The notes: generated by a model from the sequence alone, not told the origin. A DNA stretch of 64,000 bases from Branchiostoma floridae (GCF_000003815.2 NC_049994.1:10583751-10647750), one strand, 5' to 3'; shown: positions 40,346-52,131, counted from the stretch's first letter. Translations and numbers: made by a program.

Positions 40346-43300
40346 AGGGTAAAATTGTTAGGAAATATTAAAAAAAGACAATTTTATCGTTGACGATTCA
40401 CCTACATTGATGTTGCTGTATATGTAGAATTTTTAGGATGAGAAAAAAGTGGGGGTAGCGTTCCTATATATGTGAATGTTCGTACTATTCATGTGCAACG
40501 AAATATTGAAACTTGGCAGTGCAAGACTGATTTTCTGTGACGAATATTTGGGGTGTTGACGTTTGCAATCTGCCCCGTGTGTTCGTACATAGCATAGCAT
40601 TTGACCCGACCTGTTCTTTCTGTCAAGCAGTCTTTATTTGTGTGGGTTCTCCGTATGTCATAGTCCATATGACCCAGTGTGTAGCTCTCTCCTCACACCC
40701 AGAATGTACACACAAATTGACTGGGAAATCTCGCTTTGAATCTTGACAACAGTCCCCATGCGATCACTTTCATGTACAGGCCTGTCTGATTTTTGGCACA
40801 GACGTTGTCAATTTTCCAGGCCCTGTGAATTTTGACCCCAAGAAAACGGATCTCTCAATCGCCAACAGACTCTCGTCTAACACGGGTTACTAGGAGAAAG
40901 CCACACGGTGTCAAAAAGTCACAAGCGCTCAGTTTACATTACAACCAAATGTTCTCGGAGAAAATGTAGGAAACTGTGAAATTAAAGGAGAATAACGTGA
41001 ATATATTGCCACACGGATCGTCTGCTATTTATGTGCATTTATTTAGTCTGCTATAGAGGGGGTGGGATCTCTGCAACCTGCTCTCTTACACACGAGAAAA
41101 TTAAATTTTCCTCGCCTAAACAAAAGTTACTTACAACGAAGCAACTACCGTTAAGTCCTAGCCCACTAGTAAAGCCAGCATGGGTACCTTTGTTGGGAAG
41201 GGGGAAGAAAGAAAGAAAAAGGAAACCAAGGATTCTGTGTACTAAAAGGAATTTTATTCACAATATCACATCCTCGACACTTTACCTTCTGCTTTCCAAC
41301 TGGTCTTCGATGAATGCCAGCAGAAAGAGCCTTCCCCACACTGACGAATCTGTAACAAAAAATAAAACTTTGTAACCCAAAATAACATACCACATTACCA
41401 GAAAAAAAGCATCACAGAAAAACAATGTCCATGTACACACACGGAAGTAAAACAAAACACACAGGTCATAACAGCAATATAAAAGCTCAATATAACACCT
41501 AGAGTTAATAATTTGACCTTTAAAATTTAACTGGTACTGCGTATACTGTTCTTGTGAAGAACATTATTGTGTGAAAGCTCCGGACCGTACGGAAGTTAGA
41601 ACCACCCTTTCTTTGCAGCCACAAAGCTCGGCAGTAATTGTAGGGGTCCACCATCCAGATATTCATACCAAGGGTCAACCTAGGGACAAATTTTGAATAA
41701 TTTCGTAAGCTTCCCTGCAGCTAAATTTGAAAATATTACAAGACCGCGATGTATTTGACCCTCGCTTTACATGGTAGGTACTGGAGGGGTTAATAGAGTT
41801 CTTGTGTTGAAAGGGTGGTGGTGGAAATAGAGTGTGCGGGAGAGAAATTGGTAGATATCTACACCACGAAACACACGGTTTTCCTTGTCATCCGTCTTAG
41901 AGCTGTCTTGTCACAATCCTCTGGCGAGGCCGAGAAGATGGATGGGTTCCCGCGCAGACAGCTCACAATCAACACAATTCGGGGGGTCATGCCGAATATT
42001 TCGTTTCATTTCTTTCCACACTTCTGAACTGAAATTGACTCTACAAAAACTCCAACCGTCGCTGGTCAACAAGCCTTTCGCCGATACAGTCCCCTACCTC
42101 ATTTAGGGTCATGTAGATTTCGATCCAAACCGTAACAAGGCGGCAAATACGTTCTCATAACAGATTAATATTTCGGACACCGGACCAAAGGATTTCATTA
42201 TAGGATTCTTCAAGACTTATTAGACCAAATAATGACACAATCATGGCTTGGCCGGACTGGCCGAAACGGTCGGTTGGAACTGACCAGCACTGATTCTGAT
42301 TAACCTAGTCTCAAATCTTCCAGGGAGAAACAAAAATCGAAGAACGGCCGTTTTCTGTGTCAGGAAATATCCAGTCATTTGTAGGGATAAGGCTATGGGC
42401 ATCTGTCTTTTAATCTTCGATCCGCAAAAGGTTTAAATAGTTCCAATTGGGAATTCTATGTACAGTTGTATCAGTTATGTTTTACCATCAAACAAATCAT
42501 CTATTTTATGAGATTTTACCCATAAGAAACTATAAAAACACGCTGCATTCACCAATTAAAACTAATAATTAATTTCACAATAAGAATTGCTTGCAATCAA
42601 GGCACTAATTTGAACCAAGTTGCGTAAAGAGAAATGCATTTTTGTGGTTAGAGTTTACATCACCACCTTCGCTACTCGATCTAAAATGGCGTCTTTAGTG
42701 TGTCCAATTTTATGTACCCTGCCCTTTTATCGTCCTTCATAAAACACACAAGTCACCAGAAATCGATATGGCGTTTTACCGGGGCTTGCGGAGTCACAGA
42801 AAAGTAATCCAACAGTCATTCATTACTGTGGATATGTTGAGGGAAATTAAGGGACCCAAATGTTGGGCGATGAGGCCGGTTCAGAATGTAGCCTTTGCGT
42901 AAGTGCGTTTGACAGGTATGATGGAAGACTGGTGGCCAGTTCTAACCACTACACGTGAAACGTTTTTATTCATGCACAAATTTCAGTCACACAACGTCGC
43001 TAAGATCACATATGGTATCCCTATTACCCCATACCTAAAAGTCTGACTTAAGCCAAGCCCTTTCCAAAATAGTAACCGTTACTTTGGGTGGAATTTTTGA
43101 GAGGACAAATATGTTGTAGTTGCGACTGCGGGGCGACATAGTACTCGCCTTCTGTTTAACTCTAGCCATTTTTTTACAGTCCAATTATGTTTGAGTCGTA
43201 GGAAAATGAGAGGGTACGCCTGGCTGTTATTTCATCATGTAGGGATTTAGACGGTTGGGATATTTCATTAGAGAGAAAGGAGATGACACGAGTAAATAGA

Positions 43301-44717
43301 ACTAAGTATTCAACTGAGCCGCTTTGCTGTCAAAGAACGTTCGCCTTTATATTCGTTTCCACCCGATTGGAAAAAGCGGGTGGACTCGGCAAATACAAAC
43401 TTATTTCTCTATCTAGAGTTGGTCTGTGTGTTTTAGAAGTCAAGCGTATCTTTAAGGTCCTAGAGACGGTCTACCAGTCAGTGCTTACGCAGTCTCGACT
43501 ATTTCCTGTACTTGTGAGAAGAGGCCCAGCGATCCCACAAAACAACAGTCTTCTTAAATATGCACACAGACCTATCCTCCCTATTTCCTTGCCAAACACC
43601 TTCCAGGTCGTATCCATACCTGAAAACACAGTCTCCCATTCACGTAGGTTCGATTAGGGGGGACTGGGAACCCAATTTGTGCCCGAAATTTGATTAAATC
43701 GGCAGTGGCTTGAATATATTCAAATGTGAACTCTGGATGACCCCCTCGGCTGGCTGACAGGAAAGGGGAACCGGTTACCGACAAACAACACGACTTGTGT
43801 CGCGACCCTTTCTTTCTTCTTCCCTGTAATACAAACTTCGCTGATTTAGCCCAAACGAAAAGGTTTCCCTGTTGGTTTTAGTACTGACAGATGGAAATGT
43901 TGGGCTTTCTTTCGTCATCGATTTTTGGAGGGGTCCCAATCGTTGCCGAATGCCTTAGCGAGGAATTCGGTAGACCGACTCGCCTCTAGCATTTTTCCGC
44001 CATAGCGTCCCTAGCCGACCAAATGTTCCGATTTTCAGACGGCAAGTCAAATAGAGGTACTCTAGGGTGTAGAATCTACAGGGAACCGTACATGTAGAGT
44101 ACAGGGAGGCCTTACCTTTGTGGAGGCTCTTGTAGCGGCCCCGCAAGCTGGCGTCTTTCACCCCTGGCACCCGGGCTGCATTTGATGCTTTCGCAGCACT
44201 TGAAAGCATCGGAGACGGAGCTTTGACATGACAGCTGCATTGACAAACTTGAGTTTCTTGATAAAACCGCTCCACTAGTCTTCAAATATACCGGGCACGT
44301 TCCAACCTTACATATAATAAACCACACAGGTTTCTACAACGCTGTATATCCTCAACCCTCTCTCGTGACTTTGAGATTTATTTGAAAACTCGCGATAATG
44401 ACTTTTGTCCAATTTACCTGTCAGGGTTTAAGCAGAAAATGATTGGTGAGGTGCGACCGCTTGTATTGACAAGTTGGCATGTATGTGATGACCTCAAAAC
44501 ATCCAACAATCCTTTTAAAATCCACTCTTCTTGTGCCTTGTGTTAGTTTTACCCGATTCTTATCGCTGCTAGGTAAACAGTTGGCATTTGCTTAGAGTCC
44601 TGTAGTAAGTGGGTAGAGATTTCGGCTTCACTTTCTGAGGGAGGGTACGATTCTTGCAGATGTATGGGTCAAAACAACACATTTCTCACTTACTACGGAT
44701 TCCCTAGACGGCTTACC
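40346..44717. other. Hox3-Hox2 intergenic DNA
   Basis: No gene recognised. It holds TTGACAG/CTGTCAA at 40620, 42909 and 43327, GAAATTGAC at 42031, a one-mismatch DR5 at 41672-41688 and a DR5 matching at both half-sites at 43727-43743. An inverted-repeat patch at 44057-44102 (GTACTCTA...TAGAGTAC) includes the small palindrome TGTAGAATCTACA. Confidence 0.65.
43727..43743 (-). promoter_or_regulatory. DR5 retinoic acid response element candidate upstream of Hox2
   Basis: On the - strand this reads GGGTCA-TCCAG-AGTTCA, a match to RGKTCA-N5-RGKTCA at all defined positions. It lies about 1.15 kb 5' of the Hox2 start and 3.9 kb 3' of the Hox3 stop, so it could serve either gene. Receptor binding is inferred from the repeat geometry. 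Confidence 0.5.
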
Positions 44718-44741
44718 ATTGGTCAGCTAACGTCACATGAT
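44718..44741 (+). promoter_or_regulatory. Hox2 promoter composite: inverted CCAAT box + E-box
   Basis: ATTGGTC (44718-44724), seven bases, then GTCACATGAT (44732-44741), which contains TCACATGA. Order, orientation and spacing are identical to the elements 5' of Hox3 and Hox1. It lies about 150 bases 5' of the Hox2 start codon. NF-Y and USF/MITF-class factors are the inferred partners. Confidence 0.55.
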
Positions 44742-44840
44742 CACTCAACTGTCAGCTCGCCTCTTGCTGACGACTAGTGATGTTTCATACGACGCCTGAG
44801 GGCCGAACTATCCGAAATAAGAACCCAAGTGGCGAGAAAC

Positions 44841-44850
44841 TTTTTATACT
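44841..44850 (+). promoter_or_regulatory. Weak TATA-like sequence of Hox2
   Basis: TTTTTATACT lies about 45 bases 5' of the start codon and 100 bases 3' of the CCAAT/E-box pair. If used, the 5' leader would be very short. It is a degenerate TATA match, so confidence is low. Confidence 0.3.
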
Positions 44851-44890
44851 TATCCCGTCCTAAAGGGACGTCATACAGACGAGTTTTACC

Positions 44891-45928
44891 ATGGATATAC
44901 CGAGAGAGAGTGGATTTATAAATTCACACCCCTCGCTGGAGGAATTCATGAGTTGTCTACCTATCAGTGCCGACTTTCTCAAGTCATCAATCACCGGTGA
45001 GACGGCTGAAGACGGGGGAACGTGGCCCCCTCTGCACCCTACAACTTGCCTGGAGCTGAACTCTGACCTCTCACCAACTCAGCCCGCCAACATTGCAGAC
45101 TTTCCCTGGGTGAAACTCAAAAAGTCCGTTCGAATTGTACCATCACCAGTCTCCAACACAGAAGGTACAGAACCTGTTCTTTGTACTACGGGGAAGTTGT
45201 AGTGATTTTATATCGGTTAAACTTTTCTTTTTTAAAGGTTTGGCTGCACAGTTTGACCTCTTCGCTCCAAACACTTAACCATTTTATCAATGTGGAGTCC
45301 GAGCGTTGAAAGATTTTACCAGCAGCGCAAAGAGAGGGGTGTTTTATAAGTACTTCTGTCGTCTTTGGAAGTTTGTTAAAAACGACAGATGTTACAAGAG
45401 AGGAGGCCATGTGGGTTGGTATATCAATGGCTGGGTAGCTAACTCAAGCATATGTCCTGTAATATTCGATTTCTTTTACCCACTTCTGAGAACTTCTAAG
45501 GATTTTTTCAGCATTCAATTTCTAATTTCAATCTATTTCTTATTTAATATAAAAGGCTCATTTTCAAAGTTATTTTTTTCTCAGAAGCGGATTTCTTGAC
45601 TTCACCAACCGACCAGGTAAATAGTTCCCGTCGATTGCGTACAGTCTTCACAAACACTCAACTTCTGGAGTTGGAGAAAGAGTTCCACTACAACAAATAC
45701 GTGTGCAAACCTCGCCGAAAGGAGATCGCTTCTTACTTGGACTTGAACGAGAGACAAGTGAAAATTTGGTTCCAGAACCGACGCATGAGACAAAAGAGGA
45801 GGGACACGAAGGGACGGGGTGAGATCGGGAGCGATCCTGGGACTGCCGCTGAGCCGGCAGATGGTGGCCGGGCGGAGGAGGGCTCCCCGGGCGGGGGTAG
45901 TGCAACCTGTCCCCGGCCCCAGGGGTGA
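44891..45928 (+). CDS. Hox2: Homeobox protein Hox2 (short, divergent)
   Basis: Anterior Hox transcription factor. Exon 1 is 44891-45164 (donor GAAG|GTACAG) and exon 2 is 45585-45928 (acceptor TTTTTTTCTCAG), with a phase-1 intron of 420 bases; the product is 205 residues. The N-terminus [17 protein letters not shown] resembles vertebrate Hox2 (GFINSQPSLAE...). The hexapeptide is FPWVKL (71-76), with Val in place of the usual Met. The homeodomain is residues 106-165: [19 protein letters not shown] is Hox2-like, WFQN carries Q50 and N51, but [15 protein letters not shown] and the end RMRQKRRD are unusual. Only 40 residues, rich in Gly, Ala and Glu, follow the homeodomain, so the protein is far shorter than vertebrate Hox2 (about 350-375). 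A further 3' exon cannot be excluded. A DR1 repeat (45057-45069) lies inside exon 1 and may be coincidental. Confidence 0.93.
45165..45584 (+). other. Hox2: Hox2 intron (phase 1)
   Basis: GT...AG intron with a T-rich tract before the acceptor, placed between hexapeptide and homeodomain as in Hox1 and Hox3. The exon 1 frame closes soon after the donor (by 45202). Confidence 0.85.
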
Positions 45929-47365
45929 CCAGGCCCCGGTGGACTGGACGGTCAGCAAACCATATTGACGGATTGACCACAACACTCTAGGAAAGAAGCA
46001 AACATTTGCTGTAGCATAAATCTAGAGTCTTTTATCGGTAAAACGAATTTTTTTTTAAAGTCAGAAACAGGCCAGAGACTGCTGGAGTAGTGTAGATATA
46101 GTTGTATGTTACAATGAATTTAATGAACTGCATATGATGGTTTACTTCGGATATATCATTCTTTCTTGTAAGTTCAACATCAAGAAGGCATACGAGTATT
46201 ATCGCTACGTATCCATGGCTAAATCATATCTTTCTTATATGCAATGAAAGATTGAATAGTTGTGATGTCTTAAAATGTCATCATTTTCCGCATATCTTGA
46301 AGGTAAATTCAGTATGTAAGTTTTAACAACTCTTTATATTAATCATCAAAAGTGTGTAACAATACTGTACCCATTTTACCATATGCAATGAGATTTGTCT
46401 GCAGATCTTGTGAAAGATTGAAGGACGGGCCCTATTTTTAAAACAAATCCATGAGCTTGGAAACAAGACCAAATCATAGCTGTTTAAATGCAGTTTTGGG
46501 CACAAAGGACTATTTCTTTTTGTCCCTCCTAAATTGTCATTATCTTTCTTGCTTATATCGGGCCTTAAGAGAATTACTTTAAACGTTCATTCATACTTTT
46601 TTTTTCCTTTATTCAGTTGAGATTCCTTTTTATCCAGTTTCCACTGTGCCTCATTATAAATACACCTGTCCAAACTACTGCGTGAAGAGTTGTCTCCCCA
46701 TCCTCATGTCCCACCCTACCTGTGTGAAGTTGTGTGCACCTGTTCTCCTTGACCTTGACCTTACCTGACACTTCCTGTTATTGTGGATACTTGACCTTGG
46801 GCGGCAGCTTGTCATCACCTTTACATGTTCCTTTATTGTGCATACTTCCTCTAAATACGGGAAGCTTTGCTTCTGTTTTCTCCGGTATTGTTTTATAGTT
46901 TCTTTATTGACCTTGTTGTTGACCAACGTTGACCTTACTAGTTAACATGGGTTAACCTTTGACCTCTAGAAGTGAACCTAAATTTTGTAACAGAATATTT
47001 TTGACTATCCTACAAATGTTCTTAATTTATTCTAGGTATACATTTTTACAGTATTTCTAGATTTTCGAGAATCATTGGTGTTTTTGGTACGGTACTAGTA
47101 CGTTTAGCACTTACAAAGAATAACACAACACAAGAAGAATGTATTATATTTATCATATTCAGCTTCATAGAATGCATAATTTCAATACTTGTATTCAGAT
47201 AAATGTCATAACAAGTTAATGTTTATACCAATACATATTTATTATATCCATTTCGATACAAATGTAAATATATACCTACACTTACTTTGAAACATGTCGT
47301 TTTTGTAATAAATATCGAGAAACAGGTCTAATGTATGGGCACTTTTCTTTTTAAGTAATAAATAA
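45929..47365 (+). other. Hox2: Probable Hox2 3' region with candidate poly(A) signals
   Basis: AT-rich sequence after the stop. AATAAA occurs at 47307-47312 and 47357-47362, about 1.4 kb downstream; a nearer variant signal could be used. It includes the TTGACCT cluster at 46749-46965. Transcript extent is inferred. Confidence 0.4.
46749..46965 (-). promoter_or_regulatory. Cluster of extended nuclear-receptor half-sites
   Basis: Six TTGACCT words lie in 217 bases, all in the same orientation: two joined in TTGACCTTGACCTTACC (46749-46765), then at 46791, 46907, 46929 and 46959. On the - strand each reads AGGTCAA, and most fit TCAAGGTCA, the extended monomer site used by ERR, SF-1/LRH-1 (FTZ-F1) and related orphan receptors. 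Whether this is regulatory DNA, 3' UTR or both is unknown. Confidence 0.4.
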
Positions 47366-47715
47366 CATTAATGATAAGTGAAAGCAGCAAGAATGTAAAA
47401 TTTTAAAAAATGTGGATTTTTTCGTAATAAGGCATAAGAAAAGCTGGAATAACTTCTTTTCTATAAAAAAAAAGCTCTGCGAATAGAGAAGGGGGAAAGT
47501 AACGTTTTTTAGGATTGCTTGCCTTCAAGCATTTACTGATAATACATGTTTAGATATGCTAATTTTCCTGAAGCCAGCTGCCTGTGGTAGTGACGGTAGC
47601 ACAGAGGTGTGCAGATGATGTGTTGTTGTATCCACACCAACCTGGTGACCTGGAAAACACGGAAAACAAAACTGTTATGATCAATAATTTAGTCAATAAA
47701 TCAATACACTTGTCC

Positions 47716-47733
47716 TGACAACATTGATTGATG
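47716..47733 (+). promoter_or_regulatory. MEIS + PBX-HOX composite
   Basis: TGACA (47716-47720) is followed four bases later by TGATTGATG (47725-47733). A MEIS/PREP core next to a TGATTGAT PBX-HOX core is the known layout of Hox autoregulatory and cross-regulatory enhancers in vertebrates (Hoxb1, Hoxb2). It lies 1.8 kb 3' of the Hox2 stop and 4.6 kb 5' of Hox1. Function is inferred. Confidence 0.4.
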
Positions 47734-49447
47734 TGTTCATCATTACAAATGGCTGTAAGAAGACTTCATTATTCCATTATAACAGAATGATTTTTTTTCT
47801 TCAAATTCTAAATAAAAATTACAAATATTTCAGCTGGACATATCCTAAATTCCTTTAGGAAAGAAAAATTTTGAAAGATTTCATTTCATCAACTGGACTT
47901 ATTTCAAACTCAGTTATAGAAAATTATTTTAGCAATATAATCATGGGCGGTGTGGTTGTTTGTAGAAAGCAATTTTGTAATAGATCATAGTACAAATATC
48001 ACAACTGTAAAAGAAAAAAACATAGCAGTGAAATACATGGTAATGACAGTGAAGTCATTTATGGACTGATAGTGTTTTTGTTTAGTCCGGATATCAAATG
48101 AAATTTTTCAGTCATAATTTTGACAACTTTATGTCATATTAAGTGACAGGAAACTATCATATCTTTTTCCCATGTGAACATGTGTAAACTCCGGCAAGGG
48201 ACGCTTCTTACTCCGTCCAACCATGCGAAACCTTATCAGTAATGATAGGTTATATAACAAATTGTTGGTGGGCTAGCTTCGCACATACAAAAGAACTTTC
48301 GTCTCGTAAAAAGTGATTGCATATTTTAGGTAAGCTACTTTTTTTCCCAATTATTGCATTTGTTTTACTTGTTTTCATTTATAAACTACTTCCCATAACT
48401 TACGTCCATTTTCAAGTTCGACAAAAAGGTCTGAAGTCAACCTACAACTTATTTTAATTCTGAAATAAAACAACAGGAATGTTCTTTGTTTCATTTCATA
48501 TTTTTCTGTTTGTTGTTGCATTTCTAAGGTTGGTCAACTATTGGCTAAAAATGTTTTAGTTTTAGAATTGCAGTGACTCTTTTGGAATATTGTGCTATGT
48601 CACATACCAAAGCGGTGGTAACAAAAGCCCACTTGGGAGACAGCACACCTAGATACAACATGGCGCCTTGGTATGGGTTACTTGACAACCGTTACATTCA
48701 AAATAAAAATTGGTCTTCTCCACCCTACTCTTCTGACACTCATCTTGTTCTTTTCACGACTTGAAAAACGAAACCTTGAGATAAACAAAAGATTTTAAAG
48801 GTGTTTAAAAATAGAGCTTGGATGGATACAAAAAAAATCTTTATTTCAAATTTTCATAGAAACAATTCAAGGGAATTTAGTGTCAAACCTATTTACATAT
48901 TGTTACTTGTTAGCTTCCTGATCTTTCTATACCAAAACGATAGCCAGAGCATTCTTACATTTTCCAACGCCCAAAAAAGATTATGTTCAGTTGTAACTAC
49001 TATAATAATTTTTCTTATCTTTTCTCAGTGTGAATCAAATGTTTTGAACTAGACTTTTTTTTTATTCCGGGTTAAATTTCGTGATTCTTGTTCTCCTGAA
49101 GCGTAGTCACAAACACTGCCTGTGTAGAACAACGTGGTCCTGTGCGCGCGCACATGGTAGCACATAATAAACCTCGTACACAGCTGACTGGTAACAAATA
49201 CACCCGTTAGCTGCCAAAACACTGCCGACCGTGAACCCTTCCCTCATCTATCACACTCTACTATCGCTTCGACGATCGACACTCGCCGTCTCTTTGTTGG
49301 AACGTTTGTGGCAAGTGACCCAAACGAATCGGTGTAGGGGATGGCTATTCATCTAACTCTTGTAGAGTTGGTGACGTCGTAAGAGTGACTACAGGGGCCG
49401 TGCACTTGACCTAGCCTGCCATATATCGTAACCTCAAACGGGGGTGG

Positions 49448-49460
49448 TGAACTCTGAACC
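49448..49460 (-). promoter_or_regulatory. DR1 nuclear-receptor repeat upstream of Hox1
   Basis: On the - strand this reads GGTTCA-G-AGTTCA, an exact RGKTCA DR1, 2.8 kb 5' of Hox1. The receptor is not identifiable from sequence. Confidence 0.35.
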
Positions 49461-52121
49461 GCAAGCATGTGTGTGTGGACACCAAAACATGTCAACACAA
49501 CTACAGACAGCTGGGAAAGAGGGCTACCAGAAACACAAAATCACAAAAACATTCTAAAATATTCCCCAATGTTTATTTAAAACTCTACCATGTTCTTGTG
49601 AGGTATGAATAACTTGGCGATTTTTTCTGCGATTTAAGAAGGGAAGTCATGAATTTTGCAAGCCTTGTTGTAAGTCGTGTGGCGGCTTGAGTGAAATAAA
49701 TGAAGCATAGCCAACTGAATACATTTCTACCGAGCTCTGAGGGTAACTTTGCTTCCGGGCAAGCCTTATCGACACACGGGTCATGTCAGAGTTCAAGCCA
49801 TGTCGATCTCAATATTTGCAATAAGGTCGGCCGACGTGTTGTTTTCAAGCCTTGGAGGCACACGGAAACACATGGGGGTGTTTAGAATATCAACAAACAG
49901 AGAATTCCTGCAGAAATGTAGGGAAACAGGCCATGACTTAGGTTGAGGGAGGGGGGAAAGAGCGATCTAAACTCACTGAAACAAGGATTTATGATAGAAA
50001 AATCTAAAAGATACACACCACATTGATGCTAAAACAATCAAAAGATTATTAGATGCGTTTGATACACTTGTTATAAGAAGCCATAACGTTATGTGATTTC
50101 TGCAAGTTTCAAATCAATTCTTACATACTAAACATGCAGTTTTGTAGTTGTGTTTTCAGTATAAACAGAATGCTTCCCTCAAAAGTTTGCCTGAAAAACA
50201 AATGCTATAGCTTACGGTCAAATTTAATGTCTGGAAACATTATAAAACGTGATCTGTTTTGATCAGTGTAAAAATGAATCAAGCTCTTGGCTACATTTTG
50301 AACTTAGTGTCTTCTATATAGGAGAAACTGTTCTTACTTAATTATGTATACTGTCACCCATTACAAACGTAATTTTCCTCGCTACCTCCTGATCAATGAA
50401 TGCTGATAAAACGTGTGCTTGCATATAGGTGATGTTGTTTTCGGTGTTAGGTCAATTAGAAGTTGAAAACTTGTCTTTCAAACCTTGTTACCAGAAATTT
50501 GCAGAGGCATTGATACAAATATTAGTCCTTTTGTTAAGTAGAAGAACGCCATGCATGATAATATGTAAGAAGTTTTGTACGAAATCTTGTATAACGTTTA
50601 TAGAGTTTCACAACATATTTTGCTTGAGATTTTCGAACATTTTGATAAGAAAATGTGCGGTTTTTGCTTATCAGCTAAATCATGGTGTTTCAAGATTCCA
50701 GCGGTTACGAAAGAACACTTACTCTTTGTTATGTAGAACTAACCCTGGTATCACCGTCTGCAAAATAGGAGAATTATCCTGTGTATTACAACATGTTTTG
50801 TGAGGTAAAATTAGCAAGATCGACAACTCGTTGTCGGCTATTATTCGTGGCGGGTTGGTGTGAGTTTAGACAATTGTCTCCGCTGTTATCAACATTTGCA
50901 AATCAGAGGGAACAAAAAAAGCGTGCACTTTTGTGTGAATTTTGTTGAGTTGTTGCAACAATATGCATGGTGCGAAAGCATGCATAGGTTTTCAGTTGTG
51001 TTGGGATTCACCACAGATGGGGTGGAATAGAAAGTGTGTTGGAAAAGAGAGTTTGAGGGGAGTGTCTGTAGGAAACGGTTGACATTTTAAAACAGAGAAC
51101 GGGACATGGTTGGTGAGGGGAAAAATGTAGCCCCTTGGGCGGTAGGATCTGTGTCACAAAGGCCCACCGAATCTACACCACAGCTTTTTCATGCAAAACT
51201 TCCAACCCGCGCGTAATTATGCATGAATGTGCCCGGCCAAAAAGCTTGCCAACCCCAAAGTAACACTTTTGGAGGGATCAATAGAACCTAATTAATTTCT
51301 CACTGCGTCTGATGGGGTAGAAAAGTTTGACTTTTGGTGGCAAACGGAACAAAAACGTGTTTGTTTTGTGCCCAACGTGTAGGTCTTTCGTGGGGCTCTC
51401 GATGGTGACCCCTCACACGACCCTTGTAATGGCGGCGATGATTCGAGAATAAATCGGCCAACCAGATACGCCGAATCTTGTCCTGTTTGGGGACAAATCT
51501 CCCTCCACTTCAACAAGAAGTGGCCAAACTCTTAACTAATTTCTGAGCCAGGTTTCTCTGCTTTAAAAACGACTTTAAACGTCCCAAACACGAGCGAGTT
51601 TTCAGTAAGCTTATCTGTCGATATTACCACAAGCCTCAGTATACAGAGCTTGGGATACAGCAAATATTTAATAATTCCTGGTCTCTGGCGACTCAAATAA
51701 AAAACTGCCGTTACTCCACTCAACTCTGAGTACTACAAGTTGTATAGGATCGTTTGAATCTCACATATTAAGTCCAGGAAATTTTAAAAAGTGGTCAGGA
51801 ACGTTTTACGGTTACCGCCCCTCCCCACTTCTATTGAAGACGCAATGATCATGATCAAGACCTAGCTCGATCGTCGCCAGAGTTTTGAGCCCTAAATAGA
51901 CGGGTTTACCTGTAGCACACAGGCCGGGGCGGTGGTAGGATCCTCCGAGACACCGTCCTATCTGTCCCGGTGACTTTGGTCTCTCCTTTACAGTACGTTT
52001 CACCCCATACTGCTGGAAAATCACGGCACACTCACTGAACTTGGCATAAAATTTACCGGCTTGCGACTGGTTTGCCCTAGGTTGATAAATTTAACATCAG
52101 TGATTTAGATGTCAGGCTCGG

Positions 52122-52131
52122 TGATGGATCA
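52122..52131 (+). promoter_or_regulatory. PBX-HOX type site in the Hox1 promoter
   Basis: TGATGGATCA fits the TGATNNAT consensus bound by PBX with Hox1-class proteins. It lies 168 bases 5' of the Hox1 start and 38 bases before the CCAAT/E-box pair. Position and sequence suggest Hox1 autoregulation, as known for vertebrate Hoxb1; this is inference. Confidence 0.4.

Larger units (their letters stand above)
47366..52121. other. Hox2-Hox1 intergenic DNA
   Basis: No gene recognised; an open frame at 50429-50803 has no recognisable feature. It contains a MEIS/PBX/HOX arrangement at 47716-47733 and a DR1 at 49448-49460. In contrast with the DNA 5' of Hox3, no TTGACAG heptamer was found between 43.4 and 52.2 kb. 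Confidence 0.65.

Noticed and set aside
41672-41688. GGGTCA-N5-GGGACA, a DR5-like repeat
   Set aside because: One essential half-site base is wrong; kept only as a near miss. The same holds for 25594-25610, 25339-25355, 33876-33892 and 34515-34531.
44071-44102. mir-10-like word on the - strand (CCCTGTAGAT) within a small inverted repeat, tempting because mir-10 lies in Hox clusters
   Set aside because: The seed differs at position 2, the match stops after about ten bases, the surrounding inverted repeat does not form a miRNA precursor arm of proper length, and mir-10 normally lies near Hox4/Hox5.
46675-46926. 83-codon open frame on the - strand 3' of Hox2
   Set aside because: It is the shadow of the repeated TTGACCT words and AT-rich flanks; no protein features.
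50429-50803. 124-codon open frame between Hox2 and Hox1
   Set aside because: Cys- and Ile-rich chance-like translation with no recognisable domain, splice context or homology I can name.
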